The notes: generated by a model from the sequence alone, not told the origin. 64,000 nt of DNA from Persicaria tinctoria (GCA_037127255.1 JBANSL010000020.1:63251598-63315597), one strand, 5' to 3'; shown: positions 20,493-34,509, counted from the stretch's first letter. Program-made: numbers and translations.

Positions 20493-20617
20493 TCAATTGG
20501 TCTTGAGATGAGTTTCCATGGACATGAGGTTTTCGATCCAGGAGTTCGTGTGGATGCCTTTGCGGAATCAAATGCGACCTTGGATTCGAGGACGAATCCT
20601 TTTCAAGAAAGGGAGAT

Positions 20618-21686
20618 TGATGCAGGACCATCCAAGACACCATCCAAGACACCTCCGAACACATCTATACTTGGGGATGGACCTATGATTCGAGCTCGTG
20701 AGAAGGAAGTCATCCTCAAGAGGAAGAAGAAGGCTCCACCATGGGAAGAAGTCCCAAGGTGCAAGCTTGGATTAAATGACGTTTCGGTTCGTTCATAGTC
20801 ATTTGACAGCTTTTCGACGTCTCTGTAAAATGGGTCGTACGGATTCAATATTGATCGGATTGAGGCGTGCCATACCTTGTTGGAACGAGGACGAAGAGAT
20901 CTACAACTTTGTTGTTGAAGGTTTTTCCAAATTCGTCCTATAGCTTGGCCGAAATCCACATTCTTTGAGCTGCTGCTGGTTTTGACGGGATTTATTTATG
21001 TTTTGGAACATTATATTTATTTCCTATTTTAGTATTAGTTTTACTTAAGTTATTTTAGGAAACTTTAGATATTATTTTATTATTTCCATTAGATGTTAGT
21101 TTTATCTTATTCTATCATCTAACTCGGCCCAACAGCCCTGCGTGGCCTATATATTCCGAGTTCTCCTATTGTAATTCAATAAGAACATGATGAATAGAAT
21201 TTAGATCTCTAAAATTGTGTGAAACACATGGAGTGTCTTGTTGATCCAACTAGAGCTGTGCTCGTTGATCATCGAATTGGTTTGATCTAGCTTGGTTTGC
21301 TTTGCCGTTCATCAACTTCGCAAGACTTGGTGAATCTAGTATCCACAAGCCCCCTTCTGGTGCTTCAAGTTGTCCGCTTGATTGTGTCGGATTGTAGAGG
21401 CGGGTTGTGTAGGCATTGGTATTGGTTCCTACCCTCTGAGGAGGCCTGGGGTCTTTATCTTGTGCTACATAGATCGACTCAGTCCTTATCAGGTCGTGTC
21501 TTTCCATTCTTGCATTCAATTTCGAGTCTTTATCTATCTTTATCGAGTCTTTGTCATTCTTGTTTAGTGTCGACATCAAGAATCCTTGTTCTTGATCGTT
21601 CTTGCTGCGTCTTTATTGTTTCTTGGCTGTTCTTGATTGATCTTGATCGAGTTCTTGCTTTTCTTGTTCAGTTCTTGCTTGTTGTC
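20618..21686 (+). repeat. Right LTR of the nested element
   Basis: Starts TGATGC directly after a purine tract. The last few bases of the LTR (AATCCCTACA in the left copy) are missing, and the sequence passes straight into LINE coding sequence. Confidence 0.75.
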
Positions 21687-21689
21687 GAA

Positions 21690-21800
21690 GATCGGACCAT
21701 CTAACCCCGTATCAATAAAGTTTTCGACTAAAAGATTCGTTTCGATTGATTCTATTGTTATAGCCTGTGCCAGTAGGGGGGAGTCCCCCAGCCAAACATG
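21690..21800 (-). mobile_element. LINE remnant, upstream part of the split frame
   Basis: The minus strand encodes HVWLGDSPLLAQAI and then LLVENFIDTGLDGP. By position and pattern this matches KWAGDEPLACRVL...VSHFI of the intact LINE ORF2, which is the segment expected just before the part preserved at 19446. The LTR element therefore inserted into this LINE. Confidence 0.75.
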
Positions 21801-21954
21801 CTCTATAGTGGAGGATATTAGAAGGAAAATGACTATTAACAATACGTAACTATCTAATCGATCTGTAAAATTTGTTTTTTTCCCCTTAATTTGGGTAAGG
21901 TTGATATTTTATGATTTTTTTTGTAAAATGTAAATAAAAAAAAAAAAAAAAACT

Positions 21955-22170
21955 CACTGGTGGGGAGCAAGGGGATGTCAGGATGTCTCAGGTTCGATTC
22001 CTACCTCCGTCCCTTTTCTTAGATGAAAATCCAAGGTTTGTCTTGCTCCTATCCAGTGGGTCGAGCCGGTCGGCGCAACCTGGTTTACCTGGTGTGTGGC
22101 TCTTGCCGACTGGGTCACGTGCTCGGATTTGTCACCAAAGGTGGGTTCCTGGTCATTAAAAAAAAAAAAA
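21955..22170 (+). mobile_element. tRNA-derived SINE
   Basis: About 215 bp with an A-box-like TGGTGGGGAGCAAGG and a clear RNA polymerase III B box GGTTCGATTCC (about 21990), then a unique body and a terminal poly-A run at 22157-22170. Preceded by another A run. No certain target duplication. Confidence 0.6.
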
Positions 22171-22446
22171 ACTTTTAAGTCTTTCCTAGTGTGTTGACTG
22201 TTGAGGCATCGCCATTGTCCGTCGTCCCACCCTTACAAACCGCGTTCGGATAAAAATTGCCCAACACCAACCAACTTGCACTCCACACTCTCCAACTTTT
22301 ACACTCTTTGGTTGGGTTTGGGTGTTGTGTTGCTCTGCTTCCTCTTAGCTGCTGCTTTGCTTTACTTGCCCCTCCCGCTTTTCCTGGCTGCTTCCTCCCA
22401 CACTCCTTCCTTTTTTTCCCATACACCCAAACCCAACCCAACCCAC

Positions 22447-22455
22447 TATATAAAA
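22447..22455 (+). promoter_or_regulatory. TATA box of the XTH gene
   Basis: TATATAAAA lies about 95 bp upstream of the XTH start codon, predicting transcription from around 22480. Confidence 0.6.
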
Positions 22456-22541
22456 TCCCCAAACACACACTCACCTTCATATCCCCTCATCATTCAACCT
22501 TCACCAAAAGCTTCCAGAGCCTCTTCAATTCATTCGTAGCA

Positions 22542-23475
22542 ATGGCAGCTCCTTCGTTCCTGATAATGCTGGGCCTCCCGCTCCTCGTAGCTTCCCTCCT
22601 CTCCTCCCCTGCCTCCGCCAACTTCTACCGCGACGTCGACGTTGCCTGGGGTGACGGCCGCGGTAAAATCCTAGACTCCGGCCACCTCTTCTCCCTCTCC
22701 CTCGACAAATTCTCCGGCTCCGGCTTCCAATCCAAGCGCGACTACCTCTTCGCCAAGATCGATATGCAGATCAAGCTCGTCCCCGGCAACTCCGCCGGCT
22801 CCGTCACCACCTATTACGTACGCTCCCTCCCTCCCTCTACAACATTAAGATCGAATTGAATCTCAATTTCTCATTAGCTTAATTTTGTTTTTTTTTCTGC
22901 AGTTGTCTTCGCAAGGCGACAAACACGACGAGATCGACTTCGAGTTTCTTGGGAACGAAACGGGACAACCTTACACGCTCCACACCAACGTCTTCAGCCA
23001 AGGGAAAGGCAACAGGGAGCAACAGTTTCGCCTCTGGTTCGATCCCACCGCCGACTTCCACACTTACTCCATCCTCTGGAACCCCCAACGGATCATTTTT
23101 ATTGTGGATGGGACGCCGATCAGAGAGTTCAGGAACATGGAGTCGATCGGAGTGCCGTTCCCAAAGAGCCAGCCGATGAAGATGTACTCCACCTTGTGGA
23201 ATGCGGATGACTGGGCCACTCAGGGAGGGCGAGTGAAGGCGGATTGGTCCAAGGCGCCTTTCACTGCCTCCTTTAGGGGACTGACCATCAATGCTTGCTC
23301 TTCGCCTTCGTCGTCGTGCGGTTCGGGTGCTTCGAGTGGGTGGTTAAACCAGGAGCTGGACTCAGGAAGCCAGCAGAGGATGAGGTGGGTGCAGAAGAAC
23401 TACATGAACTACAACTACTGCTCCGACTCCAAGCGCTTCCCACAGGGCCTCCCCAAGGAGTGCAGAGCTTCTTAA
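22542..23475 (+). CDS. XTH: Xyloglucan endotransglucosylase/hydrolase (GH16), TCH4/XTH22-like
   Basis: Two exons, 22542-22817 and 22903-23475, encode 282 residues, typical for XTH. The enzyme cuts and rejoins xyloglucan in the cell wall during expansion. A signal peptide (about residues 1-26, ending SPASA) precedes [14 protein letters not shown]. The catalytic motif [11 protein letters not shown] is at 100-110 with nucleophile Glu102 and acid/base Glu106, directly followed by a conserved N-glycosylation site (NET). The C-terminal XET domain with paired Cys (NAC...[19 protein letters not shown]) is complete. The sequence is closest in memory to the XTH22-25 group. Only one intron was found. 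It is convergent with the reductoisomerase gene downstream. Confidence 0.95.
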
Positions 23476-23930
23476 TTCATTCTACCACGCCCAAATTCTT
23501 TATCAGATTCTTTGATTCTTTATTCGATTTGTAAAAGTATGATATCAATGTATATGGATGAGTTCTTTATCAGATTGTTTCCCTTCAACTTGATCAGAGA
23601 TAGTGTTAGTTAAATGAGCTATCAGTCCCATTTATGAATGTTAGCAGCTTCATGATTCCAGAAAGATTTGTTCTTGGGAGCCATGGTGATCATGCTTTGA
23701 TTGATGATCAAATTCCAGCAAGTTGCTAATGTAAATCATATAAGTAAACATCTGGGTAAAGAAATTTTTACTTGTTCAAGTGTTCAACTCTTCCAGCCCA
23801 CACACACCATGCAGTTGAAAGAGACTTCAAACTTGAAGAAAGATCTCATCATTAGGAAAAATACAGTCCTTGGAGAACACGTAAAACAGTAGCCAGAAAC
23901 ATAATCTAATGTCACACACATAAGGAAGTC

Positions 23931-26901
<2,971 letters not shown>

Positions 26902-27279
26902 TGATGTGCCTCGGAGCTTGGAGAGAGAAAAAGATTGAGGTGAATTTGGGAGTAGAGAGAGGGAGATGCGGAGGGTCAACAGTGAGAGTGGGTCGTCTTG
27001 TTTATAAGGAAGCGCAGGCAGGGTTGGCTTTTAGTTCTCCTCGGCGAAATCGCAGGCAGAAAACTGGACCCCATACGGGCCCACAGTCCACATAGCTAGC
27101 CAGCCACATAGGGGCTCTGTTCCAGTAGACTTCCTACCAGGAACTAATTTTCCCGATGAAAGGCTATTATTATTCAGTTCATTTATTTTCTCTCTAAAAT
27201 ATACTCGATAAAATTATATAAAATAATATTACGGAGTAGTATTTTTTATAAAAAAAATCATACTCCGTACTTTATTATT
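26902..27279. other. Promoter side of the reductoisomerase gene
   Basis: 5' leader and upstream region; no other feature seen. A tactccgta-type word pair near 27230-27270 suggests MITE debris. Confidence 0.35.
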
Positions 27280-27515
27280 ACCTCCGTTCAAAAATAGATA
27301 GATGTCGTTTGACTTTTTAACACGTTTTCAATGAGCTAAAAACTATATAAAATATGATACTTTTTAAACAATTTTCAAGGAGTATTAATAAGTATTATAT
27401 TATATTAAAAAATTACAAAAAAAAAAAATTAATATTTTATATAGTTTTTAGCTCCTTAAAAAACGTGTCAAAAAGTCAAACGATATTTATTTCTGAACGA
27501 AAATAGTAGTTAATA
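27280..27515. mobile_element. Stowaway-like MITE
   Basis: Long terminal inverted repeats: the left arm CTCCGTTCAAAAATAGATAG, with GTTTGACTTTTTAACACG, is mirrored by CGTGTCAAAAAGTCAAACG and CTGAACG at the right. AT-rich centre and flanking TA. No coding capacity. Confidence 0.65.
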
Positions 27516-27650
27516 AGTATTAATAAATATTAATTGTTTTTAAAAAAAAATACAGAGCAAATAATATTTTATTTATTATACCATTTTAAGTCCAAATGAT
27601 CTTGGCCCCTTCCTATTTCTGTTTCTTATCAATCTCGTTTTTTTTGCATT

Positions 27651-27810
27651 GGGTGTGGTTATATACACCACAAATCCAAATGCTGAAAATACACGTCCTT
27701 AAAGATGTGCAAGTCTTGTGACTAATTAACTTTAAAAAAAAAAATTAATCTCTTGTAACAATGCACGTCCATAAGGACGTGCATGATTTGGGGTGTATAT
27801 AGCCACCACG
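27651..27810. mobile_element. 160-bp MITE with 8-bp target duplication (hAT-like)
   Basis: Terminal arms GGGTGTGGTTATATACACC and the inverse of GGTGTATATAGCCACCACG match at most positions. Flanked by TTTGCATT at 27643-27650 and 27811-27818. Confidence 0.72.
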
Positions 27811-27832
27811 TTTGCATTTGATCCATTGAAAT

Positions 27833-28212
27833 TAGGGTTGTTATTCAAGTCGAACGAGCCGAGTATTACTTGTTCATATTTAGTTCATTTAGAATATGAA
27901 CGAGCTTGAGCCGAGCCTAAATTTTGACTCGAACTTAAAAATGTTCTCATATTCGGCTCGTTTAGAAAATGAGCGAGCTCGAGCCGAGCTTTTTTCGAGC
28001 TTTAGGCAATTCTACTTGCTCATTATACAATAACTTTAAGAAAATTTTAGAAATTTCATAAAATTCGAGCTATTCGAGTTTAATTCGAACGAGCCGAGCT
28101 TTGGAACGAGCTTAAAAATGTGCTCATACTCGGCTTGTTTAGAAAATGAACGAGCTCGAGTCGAGTTTTATACGAGCCGATCACGAGTAGCTTGTCTCAC
28201 ATAACACCCCTA
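27833..28212. mobile_element. hAT-type MITE rich in CGAGCCGAGCTCGAG words
   Basis: Termini TAGGGTTGTTAT and ...ATAACACCCCTA form an inverted repeat. The 8-bp duplication ATTGAAAT flanks it (27825-27832 and 28213-28220). The interior has two imperfect copies of an ATTCGAACGAGCCGAG...GAGCTCGAG block. Confidence 0.75.
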
Positions 28213-28454
28213 ATTGAAATTCATCTCTGCCATGTTCTTTTGCAGATGGAACCATTGCTATTATTCATTATTAATTTTTTTTTTCAAATTTAAAGGATTT
28301 TCAATCAAAAGCTTGTTTTCCCCAAATCAATAAAGGGGAGATCGAGATGGTGGTTTCGGATACCTCGGACGTTGTTGTGCCATTGAGAGTGTCTTCTTCG
28401 TGCACACCTAGAGGAACCGGGTTGCTGATAGATTAGTGTATCTTGGTCTCTCCT

Positions 28455-28726
28455 CAGGGTCGGCCCAAGGGGGTGGGCGAGAGGGGCGACGGCCCAGGGC
28501 CCGTAAATTTTAGGGGCCCATAATAAGTAAATTTATAACAGTAGTAATATATTTACAAAGCATAAACAAACATACTAAATAATCCAGTTGGTAAGTTTAT
28601 GGTAATTATACCACATGGTTGTAGGTTCGAATCCTTTTTGTTTGTTTTTTAATTATAAAAAAGTTTTATTAGGGGTCTTAATTTCTATTTTGTCCCAGGG
28701 CCCTTCGATTACTCAGACCGGGCCTG
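28455..28726. mobile_element. Short hAT element with a tRNA-like internal segment
   Basis: 272 bp starting CAGGGTCGGCCC and ending GGGCCTG, flanked by TCTCTCCT (28447-28454) and TCTCTGCT (28727-28734), an 8-bp duplication with one mismatch. The interior contains CCAGTTGGTAAG and, some 40 bp on, GGTTCGAATCC, which look like polymerase III A and B boxes. Confidence 0.68.
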
Positions 28727-28734
28727 TCTCTGCT

Positions 28735-29431
28735 CGCCATTTACCGAAGAGCATGCCCCAGCTGAGATCGAGGACATCGTTCGTCATAGTGCGCTTGGAT
28801 CAACCGCGGTTAATTACCCCAAATCTTTGCCTTATAAAAAACATAAAAGGAGGTTAGGATGGTGTTAGAGCACTCGGACTCTTGAATTTGAATAACCAAA
28901 GAAGTGATATGATCGAGAAAGTGATCAGTAAAATTGTGCAAATAATTATATCACATAATTTTATTTAAGGAGAGTAGTTTAACTTTGATTTTCATTTTGG
29001 GGATTATCTTAGAGCTAGGTGTTGGAAATAATCTTATTTGGCTAATTTCTTAACAAACAAACAATGGGGAATGGAATTAACACATGCTAATACCATAAAC
29101 AAATTAACATAATCCAATATTGAAATAGAAAGTGAGATACATTATCACGCATATCCAACGTTGTTCATCAGTACTGTGTGGAGATGCAACTTACAAAAAT
29201 ATTGTAGATTGGATATGCAATCATCAATGGAAATTAAAGCTTCCATTCTAAAATAGCAAAAAACAGTTAAAAGTTCCTATCTAAAATAGCAAAATCAGTT
29301 AAACTCCTTTCCTACTTAGTGAAATTAACACTTAAGTAATCAACTAATTAATTGCCTAAAACTCTCCAAATCTGCAGCTAAATCCGCCGTTTGAATTGAA
29401 ACCTACCATGCCTGCAACTATGCTTCCAATG
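28735..29431. other. Intergenic; no gene recognised
   Basis: Contains the 3' flank of the MADS-box gene at its right end. Nothing else supported. Confidence 0.35.
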
Positions 29432-30363
29432 TCACCATCGATCACCATCCCCTATGCAACCAAATCCACTCTGGTTCTGATGATTCTGCAGTTGATGAAC
29501 AACTTCCTGATCTTCAGAAGGAAGGAGATCAATAAAATCCGACCAATCGAAGCTATCTGGATCTACATCGCCGATGACTCCGTTGCAATTGTTCCAGTGG
29601 TTCTGATTCATCCCGCTCGTCATGCCTTGAAGTTGAATCAGATCAGCAAGATACTCGATTTCGTTCTTCACTGCCATTGCAGGCTTCGTCTGATCCAGTT
29701 CGTGAAGATCCCCAATCCTCCTGTGGACATTACTCCTCAATTTCTCCAGCGACGCCGCGAAAGCTTCAAGATCTGCTAACCCTAGCGGTCCCACCAGAAC
29801 AGCCTCCGATCACCGCCTTGAATCACGGCGTCGTGATTGATCTGCGGATGAGAGGAGGAATCGCCGGAGCCGCAGTGGAGATAGCGGTCGATGACGGAGT
29901 CGGTGCTCGGGTGGCCGAACGAGAAGGCCTTGCCGGCCTCCGAGAAGGTGATGATGCCGACGCTAGCACCGCAGAGAATGCAGAGCTCTCTGGCTTTGCT
30001 GAAGAGCCCCTTCCGACGCTTCGAGAAGGTGACGTGCTTCTTGTTCTTGTCCTCGATCTTCCTGATCGGAATCTTTCTCCTCCCTGTCGTCTTCTTCTTC
30101 GGCTCTGTATCCATCAATCCTCCTGCAAAACATAAACAATTCAACGATGAACGATCGATCGATCCAAAAACAAGAATCAATTAAGCAATTCGATACTGAT
30201 TCCGATTCGCTTAATTAGGGTTCCGGAGGGGTTAATTAATAACAGATAGTGTGATTAATTAATATAATTAAAGAGATTTGATTAATGTAATTAAATAACA
30301 ATTACCTGCAAATGTAGTGGAATTGGGAGGTTGAATGAATGGAAGGAGATTTCCTGACGCCAT
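29432..30363 (-). CDS. Type I (M-alpha, AGL61/62-like) MADS-box gene with an apparent frameshift
   Basis: From the ATG at 30114 the minus strand encodes MDTEPKKKTTGRRKIPIRKI and the rest of a MADS domain (HVTFSKRRKGLFSKARELCILCGASVGIITF, then FSFGHPS), a DNA-binding and dimerisation module; FSFGHP is typical of M-alpha proteins. The frame stops at 29782 after LFWWDR. A second frame carries on at once with GPLGLADLEAFAASLEKLRSN and ends at 29432, which looks like the usual C-terminal coiled region after a WW motif. The two frames differ by the equivalent of one lost base near 29790. An upstream exon 30363-30306 (ATG, 58 bp, GT donor) splices in phase to 30122 and adds about 21 residues. This may be a pseudogene, a truncated protein, or a sequence error. 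Confidence 0.78.
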
Positions 30364-30654
30364 GGCAGATCACAAAGAGAGGTAGTTTGTAAGAGAGACC
30401 GAGTTGATTAGGTTAGTAATTAATTGCTAGTTAAAGGGATATATAATATATATGGAAGATCTTTGAGAGGCCGGATGTATATAATGTATATACAGGATCT
30501 TGAAAGATTTTATTACAGAATTAAATCATGATGATTACTTCCTTAAATAAACCCCACAAGGAAAGAGCTAAGATCAACCCTAGCTGGTTCGCTCGGTGAA
30601 ATTTCGCACGGGATGACATGGAGGTGGAGCCCACATAGATTGAGTTTTATTTTT
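30364..30654. other. Upstream region of the MADS-box gene
   Basis: AT-rich promoter side with several TATATAT words around 30440-30490. Nothing else seen. Confidence 0.3.
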
Positions 30655-30722
30655 TATTTTTTTGATAAGGAAATAATTTGAGGTCGGACAGTCCCAGACC
30701 TCAAGAGGCCGACAAGGTCATA
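30655..30722 (-). repeat. 3' end of a SINE-like element
   Basis: On the minus strand: CTTGTCGG, a short spacer, TGTCCGACCTCAAATTATTTC and CTTATCAAAAAAA. Same 3' terminus as the copies at 5590, 33195, 40430 and 42500. Confidence 0.45.
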
Positions 30723-30960
30723 GATTGAGTTTTAATTTGTTCTGAAAATAGGTTTATTTCATTGCAATGTTGTATAAATACTCGTTTTTTTTAACTGTGA
30801 CATTTTCAAAATGATATGTGCTTTTAACTAGGCTATTTGTTCCCCATGTTTTAGGAAGAGCAATCAATCATCCTTTGTACCCTGAATTAGTTTTTTTTTA
30901 AAGATTATTTTATTGATGGATTGAAAATGATTTTATTTTTAATTAATCATCAAATGTCTA

Positions 30961-31162
30961 AGAGCTCGTTTGGTTGACAACTCAAAAACACAGAAAGTAG
31001 AACTTCTTAAGAAGTAGGAGAAATTTATGTGTTTTGTTAGTATTTTTGAAATTAAAAAACGCAAAAATGGAGGAAGTTCAGTAAGTTCAACTTCCCCTAT
31101 TTTTAACTTGGAAATTTTCATTTCCTTCATTTAATCTCCTAGAATAAAAAATCAACCAAACA
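30961..31162. mobile_element. Probable hAT-type MITE
   Basis: Left terminus GAGCTCGTTTGGTTGA and right terminus TCAACCAAACAT form an imperfect inverted repeat typical of plant hAT MITEs. No certain target duplication. Confidence 0.4.
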
Positions 31163-31500
31163 TATTTCTAGAAGGGGTAATATAATAAATTTGGTATATT
31201 TTTTTTGTTAAAATGGGAAATATCATTGTTATGTTGTTCACTTAAGTGTTGTGTGATTTTCTTTCCAGTTTTTTAGTCAAGGACATTGCTTTGGACCTGG
31301 TTGATTTCAATAATATATAAACGGTCTTTCTATCATATGTTTTAAGGGCATAGAATAAGAAATCTAATTTAATATAGTATCGATCTTAAAAAATTAATTT
31401 TTAAAAAAAGGTTAAAATAATTAAATTAAGGGGAATCATTCCTAATTAGACGTCTGACATAGGATAGACTAGCCTACTTTCTAATATAAATAATAAATAA

Positions 31501-31747
31501 TACTCTCTCTGTTCGGCAAAACTTGTCCTTTTAGCTTCTTTCACAAGTTTTAAGAAAATTAACAAATGTACTAATTTACCCTCAATAATTACCCTCCTTT
31601 TTTACTTTATCGAAAACTACAACTAACAAACCATAAATCATATCAAAGGCATTTTTGTAAAGTGAAGTGCAAAATACCTACAATGACAAGTTTTTTTGAA
31701 CAAAAATAACACCTTAAAATGACAAGTTTTGCCGAACGGAGGGAGTA
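31501..31747. mobile_element. Stowaway-type MITE with TA duplication
   Basis: Left arm TACTCTCTCTGTTCGGCAAA and the complement of the right arm, TACTCCCTCCGTTCGGCAAA, are nearly identical. TA at both edges. Relatives occur at 58779-59016 and, more decayed, at 4483 and 59790. Confidence 0.78.
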
Positions 31748-31836
31748 CGTAGTAGTTATAATATAAGCAACTCGATTGACTTTGTGTTTAGTGTTAAGGG
31801 GGGATTTACCTATTTATCTTCTTCTTCTATTCGTAA

Positions 31837-34509
31837 CTAGTTTAGTACCCGCACTATTGTGCGGTCTGTTTTTTTAAATTAAAACATTTAATATTAAAAA
31901 ATGTATAAAAAATTTCTGTAAGTAAACGTTAAACTTTAAATATCCCTCAAATCTAAACATTGTTAATTATTACTGTATATAGTTATCGGTAAAAATGAAA
32001 TCTATATATGGGAGTCGAGCCTTACCTTTTTGTGTGTGTGTAGAGTAATTATTAATTACTCTATCGTTTATAAGGACATTAATTTGATTTGAAATTAATT
32101 AATTAACAAATCCTATCGGCATTTGTGAAATCATAACCACCTGATCAAAAAATCCTATCGGCATATATTAATTATCGTCTTAGGCTCCCATAGATTTGTT
32201 ATCGGTATATATTAATTAGAGTACTTAATTAAATTAATTAGAGTAATTAATTAACAAATTAAAAAAATCATACTTTAACAATCAATTAATCGGCATATCT
32301 TCAAACTAATCAGATAAGTGGGATAACAATCATAACCACCTGATAAGTGGGATAACAATCCATTAATATTTTAATTTTTAAATCTATTTCTTTTTTATTA
32401 TTAATGTAATTAATCGAATAAGTAACAAATCCTAAATAAATTTTTTTACAAAAAAACTACTTCTCCTTTAGTATTATACTATCGAGTATCGATGATTATT
32501 ATATAAATTTCTTTTCAAAACTCCGATCGGTACAAAATTTTCCTAATCTAAACAACTATATTTTTTAATCTAATCTATAAATATAGAGGTTTTCAAAACT
32601 TACACCCTAGCTAATTAATAAAATCTGATCAAACCCAATGTATTTTCAAAATTAGTACCGGATTTGATGAGATTTTTTACCCATCTTAACAAAATTATTT
32701 TTTTAAAAATAAAGATTTTTTACCCTAGCTAATTAATAAAGATTTGTTTTAAAAAAATTTATTTTTAAAAAATTTATTTTGAGGTATATTTCTAATGTAG
32801 AAAAAGGAAACAACTTTTAAAGATTTGTTTTTAAATAATTTATTTTTAAATAAATTATTTCAAAAATATTAATTACTATTATATATGATTTGTCATATAC
32901 TTGAAATCTATAGCAAAATGGCTACTACTAATCATAATAATGAATCGAAAAAATTCATTAAAAAATCAAATGAATGGTATATTATAAAGACAAAAATGAG
33001 CTCAACTATTGCTAACTATACAAGGGATGTAAGGCGGATCCTCGGAAGATTTCGAAAGTCGATGGCGTCGGAGGCATGCTCGGAGTGGCCCTGGATGGAT
33101 GGAAGGATGTAGAACTTACACCTTGATATTCACTCGCTTACCAGCTTCTTTGATCTTCTCCTTAATTAATTTTGATCCGAGTTTCAGATGTGTCTGAACT
33201 CGAATTTTTCCCTAATAAAAAAATAATAGTAATTCTTCAGTGCCATCTTGGACGCAAATGGGAATCTGCATCCCCAACCGATCCTTAAGTACTTCATCGA
33301 TCGGAACCCCGATTATTTTGGAGCCCTCCTTGAACTGCTTCGGACGAAGACTTTAAGCATTCCAAATGGGGACTGATGGACGATCCTACAAAAAAAACTC
33401 ACAAATTAAACAACCCACAACACTATAAATAAAATAACTCACAAACAATTCAGAATAATCCCTACAAAAAAAAAGTAAGTGAAACCTAAAGAGGGGATGA
33501 AAGGATTGGAAGCATAAAAGATTAAAAGAGATGAAAGAATTGAAACACATATAGAAAACCAATAATGAACCCAGGGGTGTAGGATAGTATTTATAATGCA
33601 ACACAACCATTTTCAAAGAAAGGTTTGAGCAAAAAAAAATATAATTAAATTTAAAATATTAATAAGTGGATCTCGATCAAATCTTTAATTTATCTTTTTA
33701 GTAGTTATCCTTACAAAAAAAATAGTAGTTTTTAATGGATAAATATGATAAATTTTTATTTCAAAAACTTCTCAGTAACGACAAATTCTACCAATTAGAA
33801 GAAGTAATGGCAAATCCTATCGGTAAGAGAAAATTTAGAAGAAATCAATTAAAACAAATCCTACTTTAATAATCAATTAATATATTGATTTTCAATCTAA
33901 TCCTAAATAAAAAAGAAAAGCTACTTTAAATGAGAAGTCGTCGCATGGCGTAAGCAACTTCTGCTTTAAGATTATACTATTGATTCATACTATTGATGAT
34001 ATTGATTAACACTATATAATCACCATAAGAAATAAAAAGAAATATTAAAGATGAATGAAAATAATGAAAAATTACAAATAAACATAGTGAGCCTTAAGAC
34101 CAATTATAATAAATATAATGACTATTCTCATTTTATCAGCAACGTAATTAAGCAAGGTTAATAATCCATACAATATTGCCCGAAGATGGAGATGAATCAA
34201 TATTTATACTAAAAATAAATTGGACTAAAGATATTATAATTTTTTTTTAAAAGTTAAAGAAAAATAAGTAAATGATCATATCTTAACTGATTTGCATTTG
34301 TTAAGATTTGGTCAAAATATTACTATAAACAATAAAAAATAAAAATTCAATATTTAATTTAGGATAAGATTTGTTAAGATTTTGCTATTAATAAATTAAT
34401 TAAATAAATGAAGTAGTTATACTTAATTAATTATCAATTTAAAATGCCTACATTAAAGGAGAAGACGCCACATGGCTTAGGCGACTTCTCCTTTAGTATT
34501 ATATATTGA
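31837..34509 (-). mobile_element. Helitron-like element carrying gene fragments
   Basis: Read on the minus strand, the left end finishes with the stem-loop CCGCAC-AATA-GTGCGG, then GTACTAAA and a terminal CTAG followed by T. The right end begins TC after an A, with AATATATAATACTAAAGGAG. The element thus sits between A (31836) and T (34510), has TC...CTRR ends and a 3' hairpin, as Helitrons do. It encodes no Rep/helicase. It includes a BTB/POZ fragment and, at about 33195-33230, the 3' end of a SINE-like repeat. Further 5'-end-like sequences at about 32457 and 33918 suggest nested or alternative ends. Confidence 0.55.
33239..33378 (+). pseudogene. Fragment of a KCTD-like BTB/POZ gene
   Basis: Reads AILDANGNL, then KYFIDRNPDYFGALLELLRT, then LSIPNGD followed by a stop. 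The phrase FIDRNPDYFxxLLxLLRT is characteristic of T1/KCTD-type BTB domains in plants. No start, no remainder of the domain and no kelch or other C-terminal part. It lies within the Helitron-like element, so capture is the simplest explanation. Confidence 0.65.

Larger units (their letters stand above)
19470..21686 (+). mobile_element. Internally deleted LTR retrotransposon nested in the LINE
   Basis: Two direct repeats of about 1.0-1.07 kb (19470-20492 and 20618-21686) flank only about 125 bp of interior. The interior begins with a few bases that could be the start of a primer-binding site (TGGT at 20498) and ends with AGGACGAATCC and a purine tract AAGAAAGGGAGAT before the second LTR, an arrangement typical of Ty3-gypsy 3' ends. 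Gag and pol are gone. The element interrupts the minus-strand LINE reading frame. Confidence 0.8.

Noticed and set aside
20099..21704. Two nearly identical 135-codon frames (20099-20506 and 21297-21704)
   Set aside because: Both lie inside the two LTR copies, outside any known coding region; the duplication reflects the LTRs.
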